Below, in pieces: positions 1 to 8,903 of a stretch of DNA of 64,000 nt. The notes below the pieces were generated by a model. That model was given only the letters and a program-made list of their open reading frames with translations, did no database searches and was not told the DNA's origin. Source of the DNA: Oligoflexus sp. (GTDB lineage: Bacteria > Bdellovibrionota_B > Oligoflexia > Oligoflexales > Oligoflexaceae); the NCBI RefSeq assembly GCF_035712445.1, contig NZ_DASTAT010000143.1:37926-101925 (forward strand), read 5' to 3'. Both the position numbers and the translations under genes were made by a program. The number at the start of each line of letters is the position of its first letter. Within the stretch, counting starts at the first letter, position 1.

Positions 1-2
1 TG

Positions 3-881
3 CCTGGCGTTCTGAAAGCCATGGGCAGTTTTGAGCCTGACCTTATCCTCTGTGATCAGCAGGCTCTGGCCGGTGCGCTGGCTGCGCGTTTAAAGGGAAT
101 ACCCTGGGCCACGCTCGCCACCACGTCGGCAGCCGTCTTCAATCCCATCGTACAGATGCCGAAGGTCAAGGAATGGATGGTGGATATTCTCGGGCGGGTG
201 CAGGATCGCTATGCGCTGGAGCGTTGGGAGCGACCCGACCTTTCTCCCGATCTCGTCCTTATTCTTTCCGTCCGGGACCTGATCGCGCCTGAAGAAACTA
301 TTCCCCCGCATTTTCACTTCATCGGTCCTTCCCTGCGCATGGAACAGAACACTGACGATTTCCCCTGGCATCTTCTGGATTCCACGCGCAGGAAAATTTA
401 TCTGTCACTCGGCACGGTGAATGCAGAGCGTTCACAGAAATTTTACGCCAAGGTGAAGGAAGCGTTTTCCGATCATGAATTCCAGCTTATTCTCGCCGCG
501 CCGGCCGAGATGCTGGGCGACATTCCCGCGAATTTCATTGTGCAGCGATTTGTTCCGCAGCTGGCTCTTTTGAAAAGGGTCGATGCCGTGATTTTCCATG
601 GGGGGCATAATACCTTCTGTGAAACGCTGCTGCATGGTCTGCCTGCGGTCGTGGCGCCGATCAAAGATGATCAGCCCGTGATCGCTGAGCAGCTGATCCG
701 CTCGGGAGCGGGTCTTCGCGTGCACTTCGATCGGGTGAAAGCCATGGATCTTCGCACGGTCACCGAGCGTGTGGTGAACGAAGCCGCTTTCCGCGCCGCC
801 GCCCAGCGCCTGCAAACAATCATGGAGGCCCATGGCGGAGCCGCCGCGGCCATCGAACTCCTGGAGGGTCAGATTTCATGA
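3..881 (+). CDS. MGT-type (GT1) glycosyltransferase, 5' end cut by window
   Basis: A UDP-sugar dependent GT-B glycosyltransferase of the macrolide/UGT type, probably sugar-modifying a lipid or small molecule. The reading frame is open to the window edge upstream of the ATG at 21, and the visible part lacks the N-terminal acceptor subdomain, so roughly 100 residues lie outside. The nucleotide-sugar site is intact: counted from ATG 21, residues about 192-218 carry FHGGHNT, a proline turn and the closing DDQ pattern. The stop overlaps the next start (ATGA), so it is translationally coupled to a methyltransferase; together with the following gene they look like one locus for a glycosylated, methylated product. 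The acceptor cannot be read from sequence. Confidence 0.85.
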   Translation, partial: PGVLKAMGSFEPDLILCDQQALAGALAARLKGIPWATLATTSAAVFNPIVQMPKVKEWMVDILGRVQDRYALERWERPDLSPDLVLILSVRDLIAPEETIPPHFHFIGPSLRMEQNTDDFPWHLLDSTRRKIYLSLGTVNAERSQKFYAKVKEAFSDHEFQLILAAPAEMLGDIPANFIVQRFVPQLALLKRVDAVIFHGGHNTFCETLLHGLPAVVAPIKDDQPVIAEQLIRSGAGLRVHFDRVKAMDLRTVTERVVNEAAFRAAAQRLQTIMEAHGGAAAAIELLEGQIS

Positions 882-1762
882 ACAGCTGCGATCACTGCCC
901 TTTCTGTCCTGATAGCGGCGATTATCAGAAGGCCAAGGACAAGGCCCAAATTCCCGCCATCGTACGCGCCTTCCAGCATCAGACCTTTACCGTCTGGCGC
1001 TGCGAAAGCTGTGGCTCGCTTCATTCCAAAGAGGATGTGAACCTTCCGCTTTATTATGAAGGCTATCCCTTCGCCCAGCACAAGCTGGATTTTTGGAGCC
1101 GCGTCGCGTATCGGAAAAGAACCCGTGATCTTGTGAAACAGGGCATTCAGAAGCATCATAAAATCCTGGATTACGGCTGTGGCGCCGGCGTCTTCGTTCA
1201 GTATCTGCGGGATCAGGGCTACGTGCATGCTGTCGGCTATGATCCCTATGTCGCTGCCTTCGCGGAAGCGGCAAGGCTGAAGGAACAGTATGATGCCGTG
1301 CTCGCCCAGGATGTGATCGAACATGCTGATGATCCGCGCGTCATGCTCCAGGAGATCCTGAGCTGCCTGAAACCCGACGGGCTTCTCTACCTGGGCACAC
1401 CCTTGGCCAATCGCATTCGTTTGAAGCAGCACGAGCGTTTTGCCATGAGTCTCCATCAGCCCTATCATCGGCACATTTTTTCCTTAAAAGCCCTTCTCGA
1501 TCTGACCCGTTCCTATGGACTCCGCGCCACGGGTTTATCCGAGCGTCACTGCACGGACACTCTTACCCCCACGGTGAATACCCGCTTTCTGCACGAATTC
1601 ATTCGCGCCGGCGGCAATGTCGTGGATGTTGGATTCGAGCCGCCTCCCCCGGATCTTTTCAAGCGTCATCCGAGGCTTCTGCTCTTCGCTTTCTTTGGTT
1701 ATTTCTTTTCGCAGCGTTCTGAACTCAGCGGTTACTTTCGCCGCTCGCTGGCAGGAACCTGA
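878..1762 (+). CDS. Zinc-ribbon class I SAM methyltransferase
   Basis: 294 residues. An N-terminal zinc ribbon (Cys4/7/10 and Cys42/45) is followed by a Rossmann methyltransferase with motif I LDYGCGAG at about residues 97-104 and the acidic ribose-binding position in VGYDPY. This architecture is shared with methyltransferases of sugar, ladderane or natural-product loci (Methyltransf_23-like). The start is fixed by the ATGA overlap with the upstream glycosyltransferase. The substrate is unknown; the neighbour suggests a sugar or glycolipid. Confidence 0.85.
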   Translation: MNSCDHCPFCPDSGDYQKAKDKAQIPAIVRAFQHQTFTVWRCESCGSLHSKEDVNLPLYYEGYPFAQHKLDFWSRVAYRKRTRDLVKQGIQKHHKILDYGCGAGVFVQYLRDQGYVHAVGYDPYVAAFAEAARLKEQYDAVLAQDVIEHADDPRVMLQEILSCLKPDGLLYLGTPLANRIRLKQHERFAMSLHQPYHRHIFSLKALLDLTRSYGLRATGLSERHCTDTLTPTVNTRFLHEFIRAGGNVVDVGFEPPPPDLFKRHPRLLLFAFFGYFFSQRSELSGYFRRSLAGT

Positions 1763-1781
1763 TACTCTGTGAGGATCACGT

Positions 1782-3587
1782 ATGGCCTTTTGGATTTTCC
1801 TTTCTGCACTCATGGCTGTCGTCTGGCTGCTTGATGGCCTGCGGCTGCGTAAACGCTCCAAGGCTCTGCCGCTTCTTCCCCGCGCTGAACCGGAAGCCGC
1901 CCCTGATATGCACTTTATTTTAAGGCCGGGCGTCATCCTCGATGAATCCACGCGCCGCGCGGCAGCCGCTTATGCACAGGTTCATGATCTGAACGTCCTC
2001 GTCCTCCTTCCCGCGGGACTGCCGGCTGCCGAAGCCCTGCTCAACTGCCAGGCCGTCAACCCCGAAGATTTTCGTCGCGAAAGGATCGCCTCCGCTCGTT
2101 GCTCGGGTGAAGCGATCCTCGTCCGCTCGACGGTTCTGGAGCGTCTGGAGGAGGACTATTCTCCCCCTCAAACGGCTGTGGACTTCGCAAGGCTCGCCGA
2201 TCATCTGAAAAAATTCGCCGGCACCAGCATGGATCTCGTGATCGTTCCCTGGCTCAAGGCCTCGCCGCGTGGCCCGCGTGAACTGGGCGCTTTGATGGAA
2301 TTCGTATTCGGTGGCCTCGCGCGACCTGTGATGATCATGCAGCTTCTGCTTGTGAGCCTTGGTCTTGTCTTGATCCCCATCGCAGGCCCTCTGGCTTTCC
2401 TTAGCTATCATCTGCAGCCGCTGCTGGCTTTGGGAGGCACTCCTGTCCAAAGTCGCGGTCTACTTCGTTTCAGCATCTTCCGGATTTTTTATGACCTGCA
2501 CAGCTTTTTCCATGCGCGCAAGGATCAGACGGCCGATCGAAAAAAAATACTGGAAGAAAGCCGCGTCCAATATCAGCAGCTCCTCGCCGCGGGCACGGCC
2601 CCTTTTTTCGAAGCGGCACGGCCTGATTGCCCGATATGCGGCTCAAAACGCTTGAAAACAGCCATTTCCAGTCGTGATTGGATTCAGTTCAAGCCGGGCG
2701 TCTTTAAGCTGTCGCGCTGTCTGGATTGCGCGCATCTCTTCCAAAACCCACGGCTGTCGATTGCCGGACTGAATTTTTATTACAAGGATTTTTATGATGG
2801 TCTGGGCAAGGAGCGCACCGACACGATCTTCGGTCGCGGCAAAGGTCCCTATGTGGCCCGTGCGCACATGCTGAAGGGCCAGGCCCAGCCACGCCGCTGG
2901 CTTGATGTCGGAGCCGGGCATGGACACTTCTGCTGCATAGCCCGCGATCAGTGGCCCGGTGTCTCCTTCGATGGTCTGGATTTGAATCAGGGCGTCCTGG
3001 ATGCGGCGAAGTTCGGTTGGATCGATCGGGCCTTCTGCGGACTCTTTCCCGACCTTGCCGAAAGCCTGGCGAAGGAAGGAGCCTACGATGTCATCAGTAT
3101 GAGTCATTACCTGGAACATACGCGCGATCCGGAAAACGAAATCGCCGCCGCTGCGAAAATACTGCCGGCCGGCGGGCATCTCATGATCGAACTGCCCGAT
3201 CCCGAATCACGCTTCGGCCGCTGGTTCGGTTCCTTCTGGATGCCCTGGTTTCAGCCCCAGCATCAGCACATGCTATCGGCCAGGAACCTTGAACAACTTC
3301 TGCGCAAGCATTCGTTTGAAACTCTCACATGGCATCGCGGTGAAGCCCACCATCCTGTGGACTTCGTTTTTTCCCTGGGTCTCATTCTGAATGCACTGGC
3401 TCCTCCACCGGACATGCCCTGGCGTAAACCGGCGAATCTGATCCAGCGTCTTTGGAACAAGCTGCTCATTCCGCTTTGTTTGCCTTTGATACTTCTAGCG
3501 AGAATTCTGGATAAGATCCTGGCTCCGCTCTGCAGAAGGCCAGGTTGGGCGAACAGTTATCGCGTGCTCGCCCGGCGTGTGGCTTAA
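1782..3587 (+). CDS. Membrane-anchored two-module protein: unknown N-terminal module plus zinc-ribbon SAM methyltransferase
   Basis: 601 residues with a GAGGA Shine-Dalgarno 6 nt before ATG. An N-terminal membrane segment (about 3-20) is followed by an unrecognised soluble module (about 35-180), a hydrophobic hairpin (about 183-222), a CxxC...CxxC ribbon (from Cys283) and a class I methyltransferase with motif I WLDVGAGHG at residues 373-381; a hydrophobic stretch near the C-terminus may add another membrane contact. The C-terminal half resembles the preceding gene, pointing to duplication and fusion. The membrane anchoring suggests a lipid-linked substrate. It converges on surE, sharing the palindromic TTAA as overlapping stops. 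Confidence 0.7.
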   Translation: MAFWIFLSALMAVVWLLDGLRLRKRSKALPLLPRAEPEAAPDMHFILRPGVILDESTRRAAAAYAQVHDLNVLVLLPAGLPAAEALLNCQAVNPEDFRRERIASARCSGEAILVRSTVLERLEEDYSPPQTAVDFARLADHLKKFAGTSMDLVIVPWLKASPRGPRELGALMEFVFGGLARPVMIMQLLLVSLGLVLIPIAGPLAFLSYHLQPLLALGGTPVQSRGLLRFSIFRIFYDLHSFFHARKDQTADRKKILEESRVQYQQLLAAGTAPFFEAARPDCPICGSKRLKTAISSRDWIQFKPGVFKLSRCLDCAHLFQNPRLSIAGLNFYYKDFYDGLGKERTDTIFGRGKGPYVARAHMLKGQAQPRRWLDVGAGHGHFCCIARDQWPGVSFDGLDLNQGVLDAAKFGWIDRAFCGLFPDLAESLAKEGAYDVISMSHYLEHTRDPENEIAAAAKILPAGGHLMIELPDPESRFGRWFGSFWMPWFQPQHQHMLSARNLEQLLRKHSFETLTWHRGEAHHPVDFVFSLGLILNALAPPPDMPWRKPANLIQRLWNKLLIPLCLPLILLARILDKILAPLCRRPGWANSYRVLARRVA

Positions 3588-4354
3588 TCCTTTGCGGTCT
3601 TTAGACTCTCGATCACCGCATCCAGCGAGTGGCTGAGCGAGGGACTGCTCTGCCGCGTGCCGACGAAGGACAGGGCCGCATAACCTTCCTGCACGGCGGT
3701 CACATCCTGCGACGGATCGCCGCGATTCACCCTTACGCTGCCGCCCATCATGAAAACATCAGGCTCGACGGTGATGATCTGCGGCACGTGCATGTTGTAG
3801 CCTGCACAGGCAGCCTGCACCACACCGCGCACTTCCACTCCGGGATGATTGATATTCAGGATTTCGTGCGTGGTCCAGACGAGTTCTTCATGCCTTGCCA
3901 CGATTTTACAGGTCAGCTGCGCCGCTCGATCGAAGGCATCCTGCTGCAGGGCCAGGGCGGTTCCCGGCCGCAGATCCACGCTGACGGCGATCGCTTTGAA
4001 ACCCAGCAAAGCCGCTTCCGTCGCAGCTCCGACAGTTCCGCTGTAATTCACGTCCCAGCCGACGTTCAATCCATGATTGATGCCGCTGATGACAAGCTCG
4101 GGTGGATTCGATTTCAGAAAATGATGAAGCGCGAGCGCTGCGCAATCCCCAGGCGTTCCCTGCACGGCCCAGGTGGTGTCATCGACGCGGCGTGTGGGAA
4201 TCCGGCGGAAGAAGGTCATCGCATGCGACTGTCCGCTGCGTTCCTCGCTCGGGGCCACCACAAAAACTTCATGCTGCTGCTCGCGCAGGTGGCGGGCCAG
4301 GGTCAATATGCCAAGGGCTTCGAAGCCATCATCATTACAAAGCAAAATACGCAT
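3584..4354 (-). CDS. surE: 5'/3'-nucleotidase SurE
   Basis: 256 residues, usual family length. SurE is a cytosolic metal-dependent phosphatase acting on nucleoside monophosphates. The N-terminal ILLCNDDG metal site, the SGQSHAMT loop, the central ISGINHGLNVGWDVNYSGTV region and the internal NINHP are all present. A GGAAG Shine-Dalgarno precedes the ATG. It is not next to its frequent partners (pcm, nlpD, truD). It converges on the methyltransferase gene with overlapping stops. Confidence 0.97.
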   Translation of the reverse strand: MRILLCNDDGFEALGILTLARHLREQQHEVFVVAPSEERSGQSHAMTFFRRIPTRRVDDTTWAVQGTPGDCAALALHHFLKSNPPELVISGINHGLNVGWDVNYSGTVGAATEAALLGFKAIAVSVDLRPGTALALQQDAFDRAAQLTCKIVARHEELVWTTHEILNINHPGVEVRGVVQAACAGYNMHVPQIITVEPDVFMMGGSVRVNRGDPSQDVTAVQEGYAALSFVGTRQSSPSLSHSLDAVIESLKTAKD

Positions 4355-4472
4355 GGGTCTTCCCTAAAACTAAGGCGCGGAACAGCGCCAGCGCCGCATC
4401 TTAGCAAAGCCGGGGCTTCGGGACGACGAAAAATCGGCCCCGGCGTTTCAGGCAAGGCCGTCGGTTTCAGGT

Positions 4473-5240
4473 TCAACCTGCCGCGTTCGGATTGCAATTG
4501 CGGAAGTCGTCCGCTTCAAATCCCTGACGGAATGCGGCCATGCGCTGCCGTGATGAACCATGCGTGAAGGAATCGGGAACCACATATCCCTGACTGGCCT
4601 GCTGCAGCGCGTCATCGCCCACCGCCGATGCGGCGTTCAGAGCCTCTTCCACATCGCCCTGGTCCAAGGTCTGTTTCATGCTTTGGGTGGCGTGCGCCCA
4701 ATAACCTGCAAGGCAATCGGCCTGCAGTTCAGTCGCGACGCTCGAACCTTTGCTGAGCAGCCCGAGTTGGTTTTGTACATGATGTCCGATTTCATGCGCG
4801 ATCACATAGGCCTGGGCGAAGTCGCCTTTCGCGCCGAGTTTTCCAGACAATTGATTGAAAAAACTGGTGTCCAGATAAAGCTGCTGATCACCCGGGCAAT
4901 AGAACGGCCCGACCGCAGCAGTGGCTGTTCCGCAGGCCGACTGCACGCGACCACTGAACAGGACGAGATTCGGCTCGGCATAGCTCCGCCCCGCGGCCTG
5001 GAACGCGCGATTCCAGACATCTTCGGTATCAGCCAAAACCACCCTTAAAAAGCGTGTCTGATCGTCATTTGAGGAAACCGTCGCCGTCTCGCGACTGGAA
5101 TTGAGAATAGCGCTGGGATCACCGCCCAGCAGCGCATAGATGATCGCCAGGATGATCCCGCCACCACCAAGCGCGCCCGCGGTTTTCACACCGCGACGGT
5201 CCACAACGTTCCCACTCTCTCGTCTGCCTCGCCACTGCAT
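4473..5240 (-). CDS. YpfJ-type neutral zinc metallopeptidase
   Basis: The start is taken at ATG 5240 because GGAGG lies 7 nt upstream and the protein then begins with the family signature (tryptophan, RGRRES, then DRRG). One N-terminal membrane anchor (about 20-40) is followed by a predicted periplasmic peptidase domain with AHEIGHHVQ (HExxH zinc site) and QADCLAGYWA supplying the downstream acidic ligand. Length of about 255 residues fits the family. Substrates are unknown across the family. Confidence 0.93.
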   Translation of the reverse strand: MQWRGRRESGNVVDRRGVKTAGALGGGGIILAIIYALLGGDPSAILNSSRETATVSSNDDQTRFLRVVLADTEDVWNRAFQAAGRSYAEPNLVLFSGRVQSACGTATAAVGPFYCPGDQQLYLDTSFFNQLSGKLGAKGDFAQAYVIAHEIGHHVQNQLGLLSKGSSVATELQADCLAGYWAHATQSMKQTLDQGDVEEALNAASAVGDDALQQASQGYVVPDSFTHGSSRQRMAAFRQGFEADDFRNCNPNAAG

Positions 5241-5356
5241 TGGAAATACCTCCTTAAACGGAAAAAACTGCATAATTTAAAGCAAGTTTCAGACCACGTC
5301 CATGGCATAAGGCTTGCTGGGTTTTTTTCGGGTCAATTGGGCAGCAAGGAGGAAGC

Positions 5357-5848
5357 ATGCCGCATTTGCAGAAAAAGCCGAACATGGAACCCGTTATCAA
5401 TGCCATTCAGCTCCTCAGGCAGCAGCATCGGGAATTGGAGGCGCTTCTCGCCGAACTTGAGACCACCACTCCCAAACTCATCAAAAAACGCGAGGATCTC
5501 GTCAGACAGCTGGTCATTTCTTTGGAGGCGCATACCTGGATCGAGGAAAAAATCCTCTATCCCGCGGGTCTGGAGGTCGACCCTGCGATGACCTTCGAAG
5601 CCTTCGAAGAACATAGCCTCATTCAATTCATGCTGCATAAGATCGTGGACACGGAAGCCGAAGATGAAGCCTTCCTGCCTCGGGTCAAGGTCCTGAAAGA
5701 AATCGTGGAGCATCATGTAAGAGAGGAAGAGGAGGAATATTTCGCTCGTCTGCAGAATAAACTCAGTCCACGGCGGCTGGCCGATATCGGCATCGAAATG
5801 CACGACGAGTTTGCGAGCCGAACGAAACGTTTGCGGGTGGTCGTTTAA
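5357..5848 (+). CDS. Hemerythrin HHE-domain protein
   Basis: 163 residues; AAGGAGG lies 4 nt before the ATG. A four-helix-bundle hemerythrin-type protein with di-iron ligands visible in order: QQHRELE, HTWIEEKILYP, EEHSLIQFMLHKI and HHVREEEEEYF. Such small cytosolic proteins bind or sense oxygen or NO, or buffer iron; which applies here cannot be decided. It is monocistronic, with a bidirectional terminator downstream. The norB gene at 55.7 kb shows the organism handles NO, a loose functional link only. Confidence 0.9.
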   Translation: MPHLQKKPNMEPVINAIQLLRQQHRELEALLAELETTTPKLIKKREDLVRQLVISLEAHTWIEEKILYPAGLEVDPAMTFEAFEEHSLIQFMLHKIVDTEAEDEAFLPRVKVLKEIVEHHVREEEEEYFARLQNKLSPRRLADIGIEMHDEFASRTKRLRVVV

Positions 5849-5903
5849 AACAACCCGCTCTGGATTCCCAAAGCCGAGGCATCTTGCGAGACGCCATCTC
5901 TTC

Positions 5904-5951
5904 AAAAAGCCGAGGTGGACAGCTCAACCCGAGCTGCACCTCGCTGGCTTT
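5904..5951. terminator. Bidirectional intrinsic terminator
   Basis: The arms CGAGGTG (5911-5917) and CACCTCG (5937-5943) enclose an inner AGCT/AGCT pairing, and the stem extends outward through AGCC/GGCT. On the minus strand it ends in CGGCTTTTT, giving a U-tract for the OmpA-like gene; on the plus strand it ends in GGCTTTCTT, serving the hemerythrin gene. Placement between two convergent stops agrees. Confidence 0.75.
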
Positions 5952-5952
5952 C

Positions 5953-6834
5953 TTAGAATCTCCAGCCGATATCCAGACCGATACGATCCAGATTTTCGGT
6001 TTGACCGGCGCCCAGGAATGCCGACCAGGTCCGTGTTTCACGGCCCAAACGCAGTTCTGCGCCCGCGTCATCCAGGGTGTCATCAGAAATATCGCTTTGT
6101 ACCGCACCAACCAGACCGCGAACACCGGCGATCAGACCGTTGGAAGCCTGGTAACCGACCATAGGTGCAAAGTGAACAGAAGACATCTCCTGCTCTTCGC
6201 CCTTCATGTAGACGTTACCGATAGCGCCGATTTCAACGCGCAGGTTCTGAACGCCAGTTTGGGGAACGTAGGCGATGTCGAGACCTGGGGCGAAGTAATC
6301 GTCTTTGTCTTCCACGCGGGTGTGGTCCATACCAGCCCGTGGACCCACGCGCCAGTTGCCGCCGATGGGCTGAGTGGCCGTCGCGGTCACTTCAGGAGTG
6401 GCAGCCGATGCGGTCAGCTCTTCACGTACCACGGTTTCTTCTGCAACAGCTTGGGATTCCTGAGTTGGAGCTTCCACAATGATGCGAGCAATCAGGCCGT
6501 TCTGCGGAATTTCGCCAACGCCGCGAGCTTCAACTTTCAGCTCAGGCACGCGCTGCACGAGAGCGGCTTTCAAGTTGTTCGCGCGTCTTTCGGAAAGACG
6601 TTGGTTGTATTGCGTTGGACCTTCAGGTGTAGCCGAACCAACGATCTGCAGTGGCTCTTGAGTGGCTGCTTGCAGACGCAGGGTGTTGACGCAATCGTCA
6701 ACCGCGCGACCGTTTACTTTTGCGCTATCCCATTTGAAGGGGACAGTGCACTCACGAGCTGTCTCTTGACTGTAGGAAATTCCATCCATAGTCAAAATAC
6801 CCAAGACCAAACCGCTAGCCAACTTCATGTTCAT
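5953..6834 (-). CDS. Exported OmpA-like domain plus C-terminal beta-barrel-like protein
   Basis: The start at 6834 is set by GGAGG 6 nt upstream and gives a signal peptide (MNMKLASG through about residue 25). Residues about 30-120 form an OmpA/MotB-like peptidoglycan-binding domain (GSATPEGPTQYNQRLSERRA, then ARGVGE). A charged linker leads to about 140 residues of alternating strand-like sequence ending in GLDIGWRF, the terminal aromatic expected of an outer-membrane barrel. The order is the reverse of classical OmpA, where the barrel is N-terminal. It is likely an envelope-anchoring outer membrane protein. Barrel assignment is inference from the pattern. Confidence 0.7.
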   Translation of the reverse strand: MNMKLASGLVLGILTMDGISYSQETARECTVPFKWDSAKVNGRAVDDCVNTLRLQAATQEPLQIVGSATPEGPTQYNQRLSERRANNLKAALVQRVPELKVEARGVGEIPQNGLIARIIVEAPTQESQAVAEETVVREELTASAATPEVTATATQPIGGNWRVGPRAGMDHTRVEDKDDYFAPGLDIAYVPQTGVQNLRVEIGAIGNVYMKGEEQEMSSVHFAPMVGYQASNGLIAGVRGLVGAVQSDISDDTLDDAGAELRLGRETRTWSAFLGAGQTENLDRIGLDIGWRF

Positions 6835-7007
6835 ACAAATCCTCCAGCCTACTATTAGTTTACTGCTGGTCTCACACAAACCCTGAGTCCCTGTCCATCA
6901 GAGAAAATCCCAGGTCGTGGGGAACCAGCATACCTCGGCTCAACGAAATGCAAGGATCGCACCGCTGAACTCCTGGTAAATGAATTAGTTAATATGACCG
7001 ATCTCAA

Positions 7008-8048
7008 TCACCCTGCAGCGCTGTCCTGTAAAGGGACCGACGCTGCCAGTCGCAGGGCTCCTCTGGTTTCTTTGAGCCGCGCTGACCTTTGTATCATATG
7101 TGCCAGTGAACTCAGACCAAAAAGAACGGCTGCGGCAAGCAAGGCTCCACCAGCCCCGGTCCTGTGGGTTTTGCCAAAAACACTCTGGCCTTGGGGTGAG
7201 CTGCGAAGGATATGCCCCTCGCTACGCGGCACAGACTGCGCCTTTTTGAAGTAATGATCCAGGCCCCATTTCATTAAGAAGGTACTGAAGGCAGGAGTCA
7301 GTGCGTAGCCCAGTCGTGCCAGATTCACGGGCCAACCGACGATGCGGCGGTCTTTGGGTTCCTGGGCCAAATGCACGACAGCACGCGCAATCTTCCATGG
7401 GCTTAAAACGGGAGACGCGGGCTTCAGCATATGGCCGGTATAGTTCGCGGCATGCTCGAATCCGGGAGTATTCACAAAGCTGGCGAAAACATCGCAGACA
7501 TGAATGCCATCGAAGTCTCTCAGCTCCGCTCGCAAGGCTTCGGAAAATCCACGCAATCCAAATTTGCTGGCGCTGTAGGCCACGGCATAGGCGGTAGGGA
7601 GCCATGCTCCGGCAGAATTCATATTGATCAAAACACCGGAGTTCTGTCGCTTGAAGTAAGGCACGGCTGCGTAAGCTCCGTGCAGGCAGCCAAGCAGATT
7701 GATGCGAATCACTTCTTCATGCACCGCCAGCGGCACATCCGTGAAAGATCCGACCGCTCCGACACCGGCGTTGTTAAACCAGACATCAATACGGCCATTG
7801 AAATGATCGGCCGCCGTCTGCGCGAGTCGCTCCACCGCTGCAGGATCTGTCACATCCGTGGGAACAGCGAGTGCGCAGCCCCCTTTCTTTTCGATTTCCT
7901 GAACCACATGATCGAGGGCACGGGCGCGCCTCGCGGCGACCACCACGTTCGCGCCTTCTGCTGCGAAGGCCAATGCCGTGGCTTTACCGATGCCGCTTGA
8001 AGCTCCGGTGACAACGACCGTGCTTCCTTTCAATTGACGCTTGTGCAT
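7008..8048 (-). CDS. SDR-family oxidoreductase with C-terminal hydrophobic tail
   Basis: 346 residues, AGGAG Shine-Dalgarno 8 nt upstream. NAD(P)-binding TGASSGIG, the structural NNAG and the YSASK catalytic motif are all present: a classical short-chain dehydrogenase/reductase with an R-rich turn (AARRARA) that favours NADP. About 70 residues beyond the usual core end with a hydrophobic helix (GALLAAAVLFGLSSLA), suggesting membrane tethering as in lipid-modifying SDRs. Substrate unknown. Confidence 0.9.
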   Translation of the reverse strand: MHKRQLKGSTVVVTGASSGIGKATALAFAAEGANVVVAARRARALDHVVQEIEKKGGCALAVPTDVTDPAAVERLAQTAADHFNGRIDVWFNNAGVGAVGSFTDVPLAVHEEVIRINLLGCLHGAYAAVPYFKRQNSGVLINMNSAGAWLPTAYAVAYSASKFGLRGFSEALRAELRDFDGIHVCDVFASFVNTPGFEHAANYTGHMLKPASPVLSPWKIARAVVHLAQEPKDRRIVGWPVNLARLGYALTPAFSTFLMKWGLDHYFKKAQSVPRSEGHILRSSPQGQSVFGKTHRTGAGGALLAAAVLFGLSSLAHMIQRSARLKETRGALRLAASVPLQDSAAG

Positions 8049-8105
8049 GGTTTTGCTCCTTGTCGCGAGGACTCGGTGCGAAAGCTTGCAACAAGCAGAC
8101 CAGCT

Positions 8106-8756
8106 TCACTGCTGCACAATTCCCCAACCCACCGCAACGCCCTGGGGAAAAATATCATCGGGAAAATAGACGTCCTGCACGGTACCCTGATTCTCCTGAT
8201 AGGCGCAGGGCACATTGCTGCCGGCGAATTCCCAGTCCCCTAAACGAAGGCAATTCACAGCGTTCAAAAGATAACGCTGCTGTCCGTCGGCTGTGAGCGT
8301 CAGCGAAAGACTTTGCAGTTTTCCATCGCCAAACTGGGGAACGAGCCCGTATGTATACGGTGGAATAGTTTGCTGCTCGCCGCCTTCGGCCGACGGATCA
8401 AAGGCGATGTTGCATCGAAATTGTTCAACGCCGAATTTGGGAACGCGGCGATAGCAGGAAAGTCCCGGCTGGTGCGTGGCCAGGATGCGGCTCAAAGGAG
8501 CATACGGATAATGCAGGTCGATTTTCTGATGCGGCGCGTAATAGTAATAAATCTTCTGCGCGATCGGTCCATAGATCCCGATGATGAATGGGGACGCCTC
8601 ACGGTAAGCCTCGGCCGTCACGGGGGCCAAGGGTTCCAGGGGCTTGATCTGAACCTGCGGCCCACCGCCGTCATCAGCGGGAGGCTGTGAGGCGGACAAA
8701 GGCAGGGACAGAAGGCCGAGGCCAAGCAAAGGAGACAGGATGGTCAGTCGTTTCAT
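8106..8756 (-). CDS. Secreted protein of unknown function
   Basis: 216 residues; AAGGA 8 nt before ATG. A clear Sec signal peptide (MKRLTILSPLLGLGLLSLPLSA) is followed by an acidic/glycine stretch, then a compact domain with four cysteines (SCYR, RCN, NCL, PCAY) that could form two disulphides and an unusual tyrosine run (IYYYYAP). No family recognised. It is divergent from a TIGR02147 regulator gene across a palindrome-bearing intergenic region, so that regulator could act on it. Confidence 0.7.
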   Translation of the reverse strand: MKRLTILSPLLGLGLLSLPLSASQPPADDGGGPQVQIKPLEPLAPVTAEAYREASPFIIGIYGPIAQKIYYYYAPHQKIDLHYPYAPLSRILATHQPGLSCYRRVPKFGVEQFRCNIAFDPSAEGGEQQTIPPYTYGLVPQFGDGKLQSLSLTLTADGQQRYLLNAVNCLRLGDWEFAGSNVPCAYQENQGTVQDVYFPDDIFPQGVAVGWGIVQQ

Positions 8757-8806
8757 GGCGCGATCCTTGGGCTAAAGGTAAGAACAGCAGCTTTCTGAAT
8801 ACGGGA

Positions 8807-8826
8807 CTTTACCCTTTTGGGTAAAG
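8807..8826. promoter_or_regulatory. Perfect 8-bp palindrome between divergent genes
   Basis: CTTTACCC-TTTT-GGGTAAAG lies midway between the secreted-protein gene and the TIGR02147 gene. It could be a dimeric operator. A terminator is less likely because no gene ends here. Direct repeats of GAACAGCAG at 8782 and 8867 flank it. Confidence 0.45.
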
Positions 8827-8903
8827 CGTTCAGTCGGTATGTGCACAGGAACTGTTTTCCAATTGCGAACAGCAGGACCCCGGTATAGGAATGTCAAAAA
8901 AAC

